Shown here: piece by piece, positions 21,541 through 32,765 of the stretch
How positions within the stretch are numbered: position 1 is the first letter of the stretch
Layout of the letters: each line of letters opens with the position of its first letter
Source: Anolis sagrei
Taxonomy: Eukaryota > Chordata > Lepidosauria > Squamata > Anolidae
Assembly: GCF_037176765.1 (NCBI RefSeq)
Contig: NC_090025.1
Span: 17,471,545 to 17,535,544, forward strand
Direction: 5' to 3'
Length of the DNA: 64,000 bases
Notes under the pieces: model-generated
Told to the model about the DNA's origin: nothing
What the model saw: only the letters and a program-made list of their open reading frames with translations
Database searches by the model: none
Program-made: the position numbers and the translations under genes

Positions 21541-22413
21541 GCAAACTTGGAGTGTCAGGAGGTAGGCACGTCAAGCCAACCCCGACTGGGACCACCTTCC
21601 ACCTGGAAACCAATGCCTTCACTGTGGGAGAAGATGCAGGTCAAGAATAGGGCTCCACAGCTACCTACAAACCCACAAAAATAGTAATCAAGGAAGACCA
21701 TCTTACTCGTCCAGCGAGGAATCGCCTAAGTAAAAGTAAGTAAGTAAAGGAGTATCATAGCATTATGTTGCTGTAACTCACGGTTACTCCAGCAGTTGTA
21801 TTTTTAACATCTTCGGTTAACGACATAAACAGTGTCTTCCAACACAAGCAATTCATTATTCAATGTAATGCAATAAGCTATCTTAAAAGTCAATCCATTA
21901 GGTTGTCCCATCTCTATCTCCCTGTGATCTGGGATAGTTATCTGAACAACTAGTGGAATGGGTCCCCAAAATGTGACTTAGAGCATCAATGATGTATCAG
22001 TCAGCAGTTAATTCAGTGGCCTGCTGCTTTAAAAAATTTCAAAACCTTTACTCTCATGATGTGGAGCTTTTGGGGAAAAAATGGCACCAACTGCAAACAA
22101 GACAAAGGTAGTTGTTTGGATAGGGAAATATACAGTTCTCAGAAGAACCATCACCAGCATCATGGTTGGCTGGAGATGAATGAACCTATAAAAAGCAGTC
22201 CAGTGTGGCCTGGCTGTGGTCAGCAGTTATACAGTGACAGTTGCCAGATCTCAAGGTCTTGCCCAGAATCCTCAGTTATGGTGGTTCCATTTTTCATTGA
22301 TCACTTATACCCGAGTTCAAATTGTCTCCAACATATATGCATGCCCCCCAGCATCACTATCTCCCGGAGGTTAACCATAGAATCACACTGCAAGATCTAT
22401 ATATACTTAATGA
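21541..22413. other. No gene recognised
   Basis: Mixed unique-looking DNA. A short AAGTAAGTAAGT run lies near 21735. Confidence 0.4.
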
Positions 22414-22726
22414 CAGGCATGTAGCCCGGGGGGGGGGGGGGCTTGAAGGGCTTCAGGTCCCCCCCCCCCCGAAATTCTCATGGTGGTTCACGAAAAGGCC
22501 TTACTGGTGCATTATTTAAACTGTTATGTTTATTCATATCATGATCTGATCACCATACTCAATATATCCCATATGCATGGGGGTATTAGGGTAATGATAC
22601 AAAAGGTTTGCTAGGGTAGACCCTCTTTCACTCAGACTCAGCCCCCCCCGAAACTCAGCCCCCCCCAAAACCCCCCCTGAAAAAAAATCAGCCCCCCCCC
22701 CCAATGAAATCCTGGCTACGGGCCTG
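22414..22726. mobile_element. hAT MITE, CAGGCCCGTAGCC family, copy 1
   Basis: Terminal inverted repeats CAGGCATGTAGCC / GGCTACGGGCCTG with an exact 8-bp duplication CTTAATGA (22406-22413 and 22727-22734). The inside has long G and C homopolymer runs. Same family as 41144-41629. Confidence 0.9.
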
Positions 22727-22970
22727 CTTAATGAGAAAAATTTGTAGGACCTCCAGCAAAAACTTCTGGTGGACATTGATCACAGAGTTGCACTGGATGA
22801 CCTAGAGATTTCAAGGAAGGTGTTTATCTGGTTAACAAAACACTCCTAACAACCATAAAGACAAGAGCCTACTGTACAATGCAGTCAATGCTCCATGACC
22901 TTACCTATCCATAACTCAAGTTGCAGAAACACAATTAAACCCTACAAATTCAATGACTAAGGCTCCATCT
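22727..22970. other. No gene recognised
   Basis: Nothing recognised. Confidence 0.4.
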
Positions 22971-22974
22971 GCAC

Positions 22975-23770
22975 TGCTATACAGTGCATTATAATAATTA
23001 TAATAATAATGAATAATAAACTTTATTTGTACCCCACCACCACCTCCCCAAAGGGGACTCAGGACAGCTAACATGAGGCCAAGCCCAAAATTACAGTACA
23101 GCAAAATAAAATACAAAGAAGTAAAAAATATCAAAATAAAATACATGAAATAACAAAACAAAATAAACATTTACTAAATAACATGATAGAGAAATAGGAC
23201 ACAATGGGAAGGTGAAATGCACAGGATAAAACTGATAAAACCCTGGAAGAGATAAGTAGCGGGAGAATGTGTTTCTGAGGGAGGAGCTCAAAAGGGGTGA
23301 ACAGTGGGGTTAGACCTTCATTGAGGACGGGGGGAAAGTGCATCATGAGGATGGAACTGTAGTTGGAACAGACAAAATATGGAATATATCAGTTGAAACA
23401 TTCACACCTAGCTTCAGCAGACAAGAGTCCGTTGTCTCGCCCTGGTCATTCCACAGATATATAAACCCTTTTTCCTAGTTCCAACAGACCTCACTACCTC
23501 TGAGGATGCTTGCCATAGATGCAGGCGAAACGTCAGGATAGAATGCCTCTAGAACCTGGCCATGTAGCCCGAAAAAAACCTACAGCAACCCTATGGAATA
23601 TATGTTCACTCACCAAGGCACATAGAAAGAGCCAAGTTTTTAGGTCTTTCTTAAAAGCTGGCAGGGTAGGGGCTTGCCTAATCCCACTAGGTAGCAATGT
23701 GGCAGTGTAGATAGAGCCAAAGTAACTAACTGTATAAGGCTACTTATGAAGATGGAAGTCCCTAGTAGAA
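22975..23770 (-). mobile_element. L2-like LINE, split by an inverted-ended element
   Basis: The tail at the left (TAATAATAAACTTTATTTGTAC, CCCCAAAGGGGACTCAGG) and the block GGTCTTTCTTAAAAGCTGGC near 23640 fit the reverse of an L2-like 3' region. The unit is interrupted at 23390-23591. Confidence 0.65.
23390..23591. mobile_element. Inverted-ended (probably Penelope-like) element, right part
   Basis: Contains TATATAAACCCTTTTTCCTAG, TCTGAGGATGCTTGCCATAG, GGCGAAACGTCAGGATAGAA and CCTACAGCAACCC. An exact 12-bp duplication TATGGAATATAT flanks it at 23378-23389 and 23592-23603. Confidence 0.8.
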
Positions 23771-24096
23771 TGCCAGATGATGATAATAATAATAATAATT
23801 CTTATAATAATGATTGTGTGCAATGATTGTGTGGTCCCTGAACCCATATCCTCCAAGTATCCCAATTTGGCAGGAACAGTCCCAAGCAATCCTGTTTCCC
23901 ACTTTTTAGCTGCTTTCAAAATGTCTGAGTCCTTCCTCCTTTTCCCGTTCACCTTCAATTTACTTCAATTGCTACAAACCGAGTTCAAAGTGCAAAAGTA
24001 TATTGCAGCTATTAATTCCACTGAGAACAGAAGAGGAAGAACGTTGTCCTTCCTGATGGACTCACGTTAAAGAAACTGTTGAGGCTTTCTCTAGAT

Positions 24097-24445
24097 CAGT
24101 GGTCACCAACCTGTGGCCTGTGGACCACCAGTGGTCCGGGAATAACTAAAATATGGCCTCACCTTTTCGACACCGTTGCAACAAGAGCAACTGGTCTCAA
24201 AAAATCCTCTTTTAGTGCCGAGACTTATTAAATATGGTTTTTTCGGTGAGCAGATGGCAACTACTGAATAGCATATGTTCTGTGTCAGAAACTAGAGCTA
24301 ATGTGATCTATCCAATGCAATTTTCTGAACTGGCACCCCAAATGACCAAACCGAATCTAAAGTTGACCAAAAACTGATTCATAGCCCTTTTGGTACAAAA
24401 GTTAGAGAGTGGTCCCTAGTAAAAAAAAAAGTTTGGAAACTACTG
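24097..24445. mobile_element. hAT-like MITE, 349 bp
   Basis: Ends CAGTGGTCACCAACCTGTGG and GGAAACTACTG with 8-bp flanks CTCTAGAT / TTCTAGAT (one mismatch). Related to 13936-14382. Confidence 0.8.
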
Positions 24446-25555
24446 TTCTAGATTAATGACTATGCCATCTTGACCACAGTCTGATGTTGCTTGGTCACAT
24501 GTTTCCTGGTTTTCATTTGTGAAATGTTGGAGAGTATGTGAACCATAAACATCAGTGTGGTCTGTGGGAATGATAACATTAGAAAACTTTGTGTTGAAAA
24601 ACTGGGAACTAGAAATCTGCTGTGATCTATGTTATCACTAGTAGATCCTGTGCTATCCTCTGTCCAAGTATGGAGCCACTCTTGCACGCAAAACCACTTC
24701 CCTCTTTCTCCATTTGACCACCTAAAAAGGGCAGGACCAAAGGGACAAAGCTAGAAAACACAGGCCCTTCCTGTAGCTAACAATTTGGTAAGATAGGAAA
24801 GAAAAGGAAATCATAAAAAGCTATTGCAAATAGCAAAATTACAAGGAAGTGATTCAAATAGTCTCTCCAGTATGACTTCCCGTAAAGCAGGTGAAGAACT
24901 ATCTGAATTAATTTCTAAAACAGTGCAGAGCGGTTAGCAGATCAGGTTAATATTTCTCCAAATGGTGGAGGTAATTTTAAGGCTAGGAGGGTTTGTTTTT
25001 TTTTTTTTTGCATTTTTTCTTTTGACCACATAGGAGTTCAGAGGGATCCAAACATGGTGTAAATGCCCTCCATAATTCCTGGAAATTGTTCACACTACAC
25101 TTTATAGAGATATTATCCCACTGGAATGCAAGTCTTGCTAAACAAGCTGATGTCCCCTTTTTATGAATTACACATGAAGCATTTTCTGAAGCATCCACTG
25201 CAAACACTGCATATGGCTGCTAACAATTTTGTGTAAATGTCTTAAATACTCGCAAGGTGACATTCAGAAAACTTTTTCTGTTGCCAAACTCCGACATTTA
25301 ACTAAAGGAACCACATTTAGGGTCAGGACGCACAGTTTACGAAGCAGAGCTCTAGCGTTGTGGAGCAATAGCTATAAGACTATCTCTGCAATAAATAGAT
25401 AACATAGCATAAGACGAAGGATGATGAAAGCCGCAATTTAACTATGCCTGAAGGGCTGCACTTTTTCCACTTCTTATCTTCCTGTTTGCCTATCCATTCA
25501 GCTGACAATCTATAGGTTCTATCATGTTGAATGAAATACAGCATTGGGCACATTA
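24446..25555. other. No gene or repeat recognised
   Basis: About 1.1 kb of AT-rich, unique-looking DNA. Confidence 0.45.
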
Positions 25556-25557
25556 TG

Positions 25558-26048
25558 AGTGTATCTACACTATGGAATTAATGCAGTTTGACACTCCTTG
25601 AATTTTTTTTGTCATGTCAGGAGTGACTTGAGAAACTGCAAGTCACTTCTGGTGGGAGAGAATTGGCTGTCTGCAAGGACATTGCCCAGGGGACACCCGG
25701 ATGTTTTGATGTGTTACCATCCTTGTGGGAGGCTTCTCTCATGTCCCTGCATGAGGAGCTAGAGATGATAGAGGGAGCTCATCTGTGCTCTTGCTGGATT
25801 CGAATCTGCGACCTGTTGGTTTTCAGTCCTGCCGTCACAGGGGTTTAACCCAGTGTGCCACCGGGGGCTCCTTAAATGGTCATCCCTCAATTCTATGGAA
25901 TTGTGATTTGGGAAGACACCATCCATTTTTGGCAGACAAGACCAAAGACCATGTAAAATTACACCTCCCATGATTCAATAGCACTGAGCCATGGCAGTTA
26001 AAGTGGTGTCAAGCTGCATTCATTCTACGGTGTAGATGCACCCATAGT
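25558..26048. mobile_element. MITE (ATGCAGTTTGACAC family) split by a SINE
   Basis: The left end GTATCTACACTATGGAATTAATGC pairs with the right end TCTACGGTGTAGATGCACCC, and TTTGACACTCC pairs with AAGTGGTGTCAAGCTGC. A SINE at 25600-25872 interrupts it. Sister copies lie at 34.24 and 39.56 kb. Confidence 0.75.
25600..25872 (-). repeat. tRNA-derived SINE, S2 family
   Basis: Plus-strand reading starts with a T run and GTCATGTCAGGAGTGACTTG (3' tail) and ends in the tRNA head (GGATTCGAATCTGCGACC, GGGGTTTAACCCAGTGTGCC). TCCTTGAA / TCCTTAAA at the edges is a likely target duplication. Confidence 0.85.
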
Positions 26049-26139
26049 TTGTCAAAACTATGTGAAAACTGGCTCTTTGCTTCAAACTAAAATAGCACAA
26101 GTCAAAAACTTGACTATACAACAGTTAGTGCAAGTAATA

Positions 26140-26890
26140 TTTGTATCAATGCCAAACGACGGCTGTGCTGTCACGCACTGGTCCTATGAAAGAGTCTGTA
26201 GACAGGACGTGTTTTCTGTATGCCCAACGGGATGCCGGGGGTGCCTCGGATTAGAGACCTTTTGGATTTCCCTAAACAAAGTCTTTAGAAACTTGGAAAG
26301 TTTCACAGAGTTCCTTATTATTGCTTAGGTCTTCAATAAGTCAAACAAATACTTCAAGGCTTTGAATCAACCGGTGGCTTTCTTAATCTTGTCCATGAAC
26401 TGTTTCTTCACTATCAGGGAAATCCTTGACCTCTACCTGGGCAATCTGTCTTAGGCTCTGCTGGCATGGGCCCCTACACCCGGTCCAAACTGCGTTATGG
26501 CTGCCACGAGTGGTCCTTACCAAACAGAGTCCTTTTGTAGATTTCAAAGAGGAAAGAAGGTCTTCAATTCCCAGTGAAGGCTGGCTGTAAAGCTGTGGGA
26601 CTGGATTCCCCCAGCAAAAGCTGTAAAAGACGAAGCTTTCTACAGCTGGAACTGATTCACGTCCTGTACGAAAGGCTTCTCTGTGTGAACTGAACTAGAG
26701 GTACCCCTTTCCCCTCCTAAACCCAGAAAAAGAGGCGGAACTAAAGAACCTAATGATGATTGATGGGTCATTGGCCCTATACTTGCAAACCAAGGGAAAC
26801 CACCTTATTGCAAAATGCATGGAACCTTGGAATACATGCAAACACTCAAAGAAGTTGGAGCTCCTGGTACAGCCGTACCAGAACAACGGC
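26140..26890 (-). other. Unresolved repeat, possibly LTR-derived
   Basis: GGCTGTGCTGTCACGCACTGG and the surrounding composition remind me of reptile LTRs in reverse, but no duplicated ends or signals confirm this. Confidence 0.2.
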
Positions 26891-26929
26891 CAAAGATATT
26901 AATAATAATCATAACAACAACAATTTTAT

Positions 26930-27505
26930 TTCTTACCCACCTCTCCTTGTGACGCAAGGCAGATAACAACATAGTTGTACTTAACTGTTCAGGGCAGATT
27001 ATATGGAAGAAGGCGATCCTGTAGGTAACCTGGACCCAAACCATGTAGGATTTTAAAGGTCAAAACCAACACCTTGTACTTTGCCCGGAAACTAACTGGC
27101 AGCCAATGGAGTGATGTTAGGATAGGTGAAATATGCTCACTCCTAGGTTCTCCCATAACCAATCTGGCTGCTGTATTTTAAACCAGCTGGAGGTTCTGAA
27201 CTTGGTACAAAGGTAGCCCAACGTAAGCTACATTGCAGAAGTCCAACCTTGAGTTTACAAGTGCATGCTCTACTATCTTTAGGTCCTCCAAATCTAGGAA
27301 GGGTTGCAGCTGGCATATCAGCCGACCGTTGCATTTACCTGGGCTGAAATTTGGAGGAATAGATCCAGAAGTCCTTGTTCTGAGCTGCAAACACAGTCTT
27401 TCAGGAGGAGTGTAGCCCCATTCAGGACTGGCTGAAACATCTCCACCCCCAAGTTAGGACTCTTAATGGCAAGCACCTGTGTTTTGTCTGGATTCAGTTT
27501 CATAT
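26930..27505 (-). mobile_element. L2-like LINE, ORF2 C-terminal part
   Basis: Minus frames encode MKLNPDKTQVLAIKSPNLGV, VEHALVNSRLDFCNVAYVGL and PLYQVQNLQLV in family order (M-N-P-K-T-E/Q-V-L; LDYCNALYXGLP). Several frame changes. The tail lies near 26930 (AACAATTTTATTTCTTACCC). Confidence 0.8.
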
Positions 27506-27519
27506 TGGTGTGGCTCAGT

Positions 27520-27845
27520 TATAAGACTATGTAACATGATTTTTGTTCCTGGATTATAAATGTCATTTCCTAATTGGTTCTATCATAAAAACATGGGGAA
27601 AAGGGTTTATTAAAGTGCAAAAACTTTGTTTTTGTGGGACATCCTGCAGCACATTTTGCTATAGCGTTTTAATGACCATCTCACAGAGTCTCAACCAATT
27701 TAACCTAGTTTGTGGCAGCCACAAAAATGAAGTTTCTGGAGTATAACAACTACTTTCAAAGTAAGTATCACACAATTAAACAGAAAATGACACTTTGAAA
27801 CTAGGAACAGATTTTTTTTCAAATTTTGTTATCTAGTGTAATATG
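27520..27845 (-). repeat. Inverted-ended repeat X, copy 2
   Basis: Reverse complement of the repeat at 12555-13294 without its CR1. Ends: GACTATGTAACATGATTTTTG and CAAATTTTGTTATCTAGTGT. Interior blocks: ACCAATTTAACCTAGTTTGTGG and GTATCACACAATTAAACAG. Confidence 0.7.
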
Positions 27846-27944
27846 AGATAACCTCTTTATCTGTACTCATTCTATTGATTTCTCTGTGCTACTTCAATTT
27901 CCCATATCATTGGTGCCATATAAACGTGAATTGAGGAGTGCATC

Positions 27945-28203
27945 CCCGCCCCGGGTGGCACAGTAGGTTAAACCCTTGTGCCAGCAGGACTGAAGACCAA
28001 CAGGTCAGAGGTTCAAATTGGGGAGAGTGCGGATGAGCTCCCTCTGTCAGCTCCAGCTCCCCATGCGGGGGCATGAGAGAAGCCTCCCACAAGGATGGGA
28101 AAACATCAAAATATCTGGGTGTCCCCTGGGCAACGTCCTTGCAGAGGGCCAATTCTCTCACACCAGAAGTGACTTGCAGTTTCTCAAGTCACTCCTGACA
28201 AAC
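27945..28203 (+). repeat. tRNA-derived SINE, S2 family
   Basis: Head GGGTGGCACAGTAGGTTAAAC and AGAGGTTCAAATTGGGGAG; body CCCATGCGGGGGCATGAGAG and CCCTGGGCAACGTCC; tail GACTTGCAGTTTCTCAAGTC then ACTCCTGAC. Confidence 0.88.
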
Positions 28204-28514
28204 ACACAAAATAACAACATGAATTTCTTCTAAAACATCCTACTCTTTTGGTGGAAAATAATGCCTATAGTATACTTTATTATCCTAGTGTCTCCTCCCA
28301 CTGCCTTGGAAATTTAGCAAATATTGAATTTATTCTGCTAGAATGCAAAAGAAACACCACACAATTGATATTTTGTGAAATATATTTGGGCAGCCAATTT
28401 GAAATACCAATATGTCAATTTTTACCCAGTCCAACAGCCTAAGCTCTAAAGTTGCTAAAGTACGTAGAATTAAAATCATAACATAACATTGAAAATTCTG
28501 TTAATTAGTTCCAC
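28204..28514. other. No gene recognised
   Basis: AT-rich DNA, nothing recognised. Confidence 0.4.
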
Positions 28515-28577
28515 TTAGGCTGGACATACACTGCCATACAATGCAGTTTGAAACTACATTATATGGTTAATGAAGAC

Positions 28578-29319
28578 CAGTGGTTCTCAGCCTTTCTAAC
28601 GCCATGAACCCTTAATAAATTTCCTCATGTTGTGGTGACCCCCAACCATAAAATTATTTTTCTTGCTACTTCATATCTTTAATTTTGATACTGTTATGAA
28701 TCTTAATGTAAATATCTGATATGCAGGATGTACTTTCATTCACTGGACCAAATTTGGCACAAATACCCGACACGCCCAAATTTGAATACGGGTGGAGGGG
28801 GGGGGTGGGGTTGTTGATTTTGTCATTTGGGAGTTGTAGTTGCTGGAATTTATAGTTCATCTACAATCAAAGAGGATTCTGAACTCCGCAAATGATGGAA
28901 TTGAACCAATCTTGGCACACAGAACTCCCATGACCAAGAGAAAATACTGGAAGGGTTTGGTGACCTTGAGTTTTGGAGTTGTAGTTCGCCTACATTCAGA
29001 CAGCACTGTGGACTCCAACAATGATGGATCTGAACCAAATTTGGAACAGATATTCAATATACCCAAATGTGAACCCTACTGGAGTTTGGAGAAAATAGAC
29101 CTTGACATTTGGGAGTTGTAGTTGCTGGGATTTATAGTTCATTTACAATCAAAGAGCATTCTGAATCCCACCAATGATAGAACTGGGCCAAACTTCACAC
29201 ACAGAACCCCCATGACCAACAGAAAATACTGTGTTTTCTGATGGTCTTTGGTGACACCTCTGACTCCCCCTTGTGACCCCCCCCCCCCAGGGTCCCAACT
29301 CCCAGATTGAGAAATGCTC
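28578..29319 (-). mobile_element. SPIN-like hAT element with module Q
   Basis: The left end CAGTGGTTCTCAGCC and the block GTGGTGACCCCCAACCATAA match one end of SPIN, and GGTCCCAACTCCCAGATTGAG the other. Module Q fills the middle. Flanks ATGAAGAC / GTGTAGAC are a decayed 8-bp duplication. No transposase. Confidence 0.75.
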
Positions 29320-29352
29320 GTGTAGACTGAACTGCATTTTATGAGTCTATGC

Positions 29353-29470
29353 CAGGCGTGGGCAAACTTCAGTCCTCCAGGTGTTTTGGGCTTCAATTCT
29401 CACAATTCCTAGCAGCTGGAGTTGGAGTTGAATCCAAAACACCTGAAGGGCTGAAGATTGCCCTTGCCTG
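29353..29470. mobile_element. Palindromic hAT-like MITE, 118 bp
   Basis: Ends CAGGCGTGGGCAAACTTCAG / GAAGATTGCCCTTGCCTG, arms CTCCAGGTGTTTTGG / CCAAAACACCTGAAGG, exact 8-bp duplication GTCTATGC (29345-29352 and 29471-29478). Confidence 0.9.
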
Positions 29471-29516
29471 GTCTATGCAGTTTCAAACTGCATTACATTG
29501 CAGTGCAAATCCAGCA

Positions 29517-29943
29517 TTTAGAACTTATTGTCGAATGATAAATCAACATGGAGGCAAATCTAGCGGAATCAATAACTGCATTCTCCTTGAGGACCACAAA
29601 AATATAAAACACAACGTTACACCTTTTTAGAAAAAAAAAGTAAAATACGTAATAAATTCCAAAGTAAACAAAGCTAATGGCTGCTCTCTAAGATTTAAAA
29701 ATCAGGGCAAAATGATGAAAATCTGCAGTCTTCTGCCTATGAAATGATTACAGTTCCGTTGCATGTAAACATGTACTTGCTTTCAGTGAAAATCTGCAAA
29801 AGTTAGGTCCTGCTTCTGAAATGAGTGTTTATTATTATTATAGTGTCCCTTCCTCAGAGATCTTTCTTAACTATTTTTCAGTAGACATGGTTACAAAATT
29901 AAACTGGAAATATCAGTTGTATACATAGCTGTTACTTACTTAC
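29517..29943. other. No gene recognised
   Basis: AT-rich DNA, nothing recognised. Confidence 0.4.
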
Positions 29944-29944
29944 C

Positions 29945-30060
29945 AAGGGCTTGGAAGGAGGCAAAGAAACTTCTGTGTTGGGAGTCAAGAGGAACTATAG
30001 AGATGTCTTCTTACAGGAGCAGCTCAATCTTTTCTAGCTTTCCATGTTTGGTGATTGGCT
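29945..30060 (-). promoter_or_regulatory. PLAC8: Candidate 5' noncoding exon and promoter of PLAC8 gene 1
   Basis: On the minus strand, CCCTTG is followed by a strong donor GTAAGTAAGT starting at 29944. About 100 bases upstream is AGCCAATCACC, a CCAAT box (near 30060-30050). PLAC8 gene 1 needs an upstream exon because its ATG exon begins at an acceptor, and 9.3 kb is a reasonable distance. No TATA box is seen, and the donor could be chance. Confidence 0.25.
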
Positions 30061-30594
30061 GCTGATGAATAAGGAAGAAGATATAGAGGTCAAAGTCATT
30101 CAACCTGATAACTAACTGTTTAAAAAGGGCTTTTGTACATCTCGTTATTGTGCAATTAAAAGAGTCAACTGTTATTCATGTCTCTAATTTCCTTTGAATT
30201 AATGACTTTTGTAGGAACCAAGAACAGGGAGTCCTGTCTCAGGCAATCCTTCCCGGGGAAGTTTCATTGGAAACTAGAGTCACTCCAAGGAGAGAATAAT
30301 GCAATTTTCCTGAAAGTAAACCCAACGGCTCTTGGAAGGATTTACATCTGAGTCAACAAAGGGCTTCGAATTGCTCTGGCTAATGTTTACCATCTAAGTG
30401 CAATATTATGAGAAGGACTGCAATCTTACCAGGGAGAATGTGTCACAGTTTTTTCCTTCCTCAAGAAAAAGAAATTACTTTCAAAAGGGATCACAGTTAC
30501 ATAGGAGAATATTCCTGTATTACAAAAGCAGGAAAAATAAAACAAAGGGAAGGGAAATAACCATGTTAGTCGTACGTTTCTATACATGCTGACC
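30061..30594. other. No gene recognised
   Basis: Unique-looking DNA upstream of the candidate exon. Nothing recognised. Confidence 0.4.
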
Positions 30595-30606
30595 AAATGT
30601 AAGTCC

Positions 30607-32125
30607 TGGGTTGTTGTAGGTTTTTCGAGCTATATGGCCATGTTCTAGAACAGCATTTCTCTATTTGGGGGTCGGGACCCCAGGGGGGGTCACGAGGGGG
30701 TGTTAAAGGGGTTGCCAAAGACCATTAGACAAACACAGTATTTTCTGTTGGTTATGGGGGTTCTGTGTGGGAAGGTTGGCCTAATTCTGTCTTTGATGTG
30801 GTTCAGAATGTTCTTTGATTGTAGGTGAACTATCAATCCCGACAACTACAACCCCCAAATGTCAAGGGCTATTTTCCCCAAACTCCACCAGTGTCCACAT
30901 TTGGGCATATTGAGTATCCATGCCAAGTTTGGTCCTGATCCATCCTAGCTTGACACTCTGGATGTAGGTGAACTACAACTCCCAAAATCAAGGTCAATGC
31001 CCACCAAACTCTTCCAGTATTTTCTGTTGGTCATGGGAGTTCTGAGTGCCAAGTTTGGTTCAATTCCATCACTGGTGGAGTTCAGAATGCTCTTTGATTG
31101 TAGGTGAACTATCAATCCCAACAACTACAACCCCCAAATGTCAAGGTCTATTTTCCCCAAACTCCACCAGTGTCCACATTTGGGTATATTGAGTATCCAT
31201 GCCAAGTTTGGTCCAGATCCATCCTAGCTTGACACTCTGGATGTAGGTGAACTACAACTCCCAAAATCAAGGTCAATGCCCACCAAACTCTTCCAGTATT
31301 TTCTGTTGGTCATGGGAGTTCTGTGTGCCAAGTTTGGTTCAATTCCATCACTGGTGGAGTTCAGAATGCTCTTTGATTGTAGGTAAACTATAAATCCAAG
31401 CAGTTACATCTCCCAAATGACACAATCAACCCCCCAGCTCAAAAAAAAAAAACAAACCCCAAAACCTCACCAGTAGTCAAATGTGGGTATATTGGGTATT
31501 TGTGCCAAATTTGGTCCAGTAAATTAAAATACATCCTGCATATCAGATATTTAGATTACGATTTATAACAGTAGCAAATTTACAGTTATGAAAGTAGTAA
31601 TCAAAATAATGTTATGGTTGGGGATCACCACAACATGAGGAACTGTATTAAGGGGTCACAGCATTAGGAAGGTTGAGAAACACTGTTCTAGAAGCACTCT
31701 CTCCTGGCGTTTCGCCTGCATCTGTGGCAAGCATCCTCAGAGGTTGTGAGGTCTGTTGGGAACTAGGCAAGTGGGGTATATAAAGAACAACACTCAAAAA
31801 CAGGGGAATTCCAGACAAGAATCAATCAGGGCCAGGCAGTAAGAAGCCAGACTTTGAAAGTGCTAGGCTATTAAATGCTAATCAAGGTGGCCAACTGAAA
31901 CATACACACTTGCCTCAAACAGACAAGAGTTCTTTCTCCCACCCTGGACATTCCACAGATATACAAACCCCATTTTCCTAGTTTCCAACAGACCTCACAA
32001 CCTCTGAGGATGCTTGCCATAGGTGCAGGCGAAATATCAGGAGAGAATGCTTCTAGAACATGGCTATATAGCCCGAAAAACCTACAACAACCCAGTGATC
32101 CCAGCCATGAAAGCCTTTGACAATA
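30607..32125. mobile_element. Inverted-ended (probably Penelope-like) element carrying a hAT insertion
   Basis: Left terminus GGGTTGTTGTAGGTTTTTCG and right terminus CGAAAAACCTACAACAACCC are inverted repeats that extend inward (GCTATATGGCCATGTTCTAG / CTAGAACATGGCTATATAGC). An exact 12-bp duplication AAATGTAAGTCC flanks it (30595-30606 and 32126-32137). Without the hAT copy and one of its 8-bp duplications it is about 476 bp. No reverse transcriptase is visible. Confidence 0.8.
30651..31685 (+). mobile_element. SPIN-like hAT element with module Q, 1035 bp
   Basis: Left end CAGCATTTCTCTATTTGGGG, right end GGAAGGTTGAGAAACACTG. The right ~160 bases (AAAATACATCCTGCATATCAG, CATGAGGAACTGTATTAAGG) match what I know of SPIN. 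An exact palindromic 8-bp duplication TTCTAGAA (30643-30650 and 31686-31693) fits the hAT target preference. Module Q is present in two long near-identical copies (near 30780-31050 and 31075-31350). No transposase. Confidence 0.92.
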
Positions 32126-32137
32126 AAATGTAAGTCC

Positions 32138-32435
32138 GTTCTCAAGTTTCGCCTATGTATTGCAAGACTTGTTCATCGTGTACCCCAGTGTAAGACAAGA
32201 ACAAATTTGATTTATTCTATAAGGAAGTAAGAACCTTTTAAGGTGGCCTTTTAGTCTTCGCTTCCTTTACTTTGTCTTCTTGCTGCTCTGTTCATTTTTG
32301 TATTTTGAATGAGTACATTGTGGGAAGGTTTATGATCACTAGGAAAACAGCCCTGACATGCATCTGTCAGGACCGTTTTCTGCTGATTCTAATTTCTTGT
32401 TGAACTTTTAAAACCCTTTTTGGAAACAAGGTGTT
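32138..32435. other. No gene recognised
   Basis: Nothing recognised. Confidence 0.4.
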
Positions 32436-32765
32436 TGCAGGGTTGCTGTGATTTTTTTTTTGCAGGCTGTATGGCCATGTTCCAGAAGCATTCTCTCCTG
32501 ACGTTTCACCCACATCTATGACAGGCATCCTCAGAGGTTGTGAGGTCTGTTGGAAACTAGGAAAGTGGGATTTACATATCTGTGGAATAATGTCCAGGGT
32601 AGGGGAAAGAACTCTTGTCTGCTTGAGGCAAGTGGGAATGTTGCAATTAGCCATAGATGTGGGCCAAACGTCGGGAGATAATTCTTCTAGAACATGGCCA
32701 CGCAGCCCAGAAAACTCACAGCAACCAGTGATTCCGGCCATGAAAGCCTTTGACAACACAGGAAG
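32436..32765. mobile_element. Inverted-ended (probably Penelope-like) element
   Basis: Both arms are present: GGCTGTATGGCCATGTTCCAG with CCTGACGTTTCACCCACATC, and GATGTGGGCCAAACGTCGGG with AACATGGCCACGCAGCCC. The next ~50 bases (GAAGAGTTCTGAAGATGCC) are shared with the copy at 5.64-5.99 kb. Confidence 0.7.

Larger units (their letters stand above)
28515..29516. mobile_element. MITE interrupted by two later hAT insertions
   Basis: The outer pieces GGCTGGACATACACTGCCATA, GCAGTTTGAAACTACATTATATGG, GTGTAGACTGAACTGCATTTTATG and GCAGTTTCAAACTGCATTACATTGC belong to one palindromic MITE. A SPIN-like element (28578-29319) and a second MITE (29353-29470) cut it. Confidence 0.7.

Noticed and set aside
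26062-26328. 88-codon plus frame with several cysteines
   Set aside because: No family resemblance; lies in unresolved repeat-like DNA.
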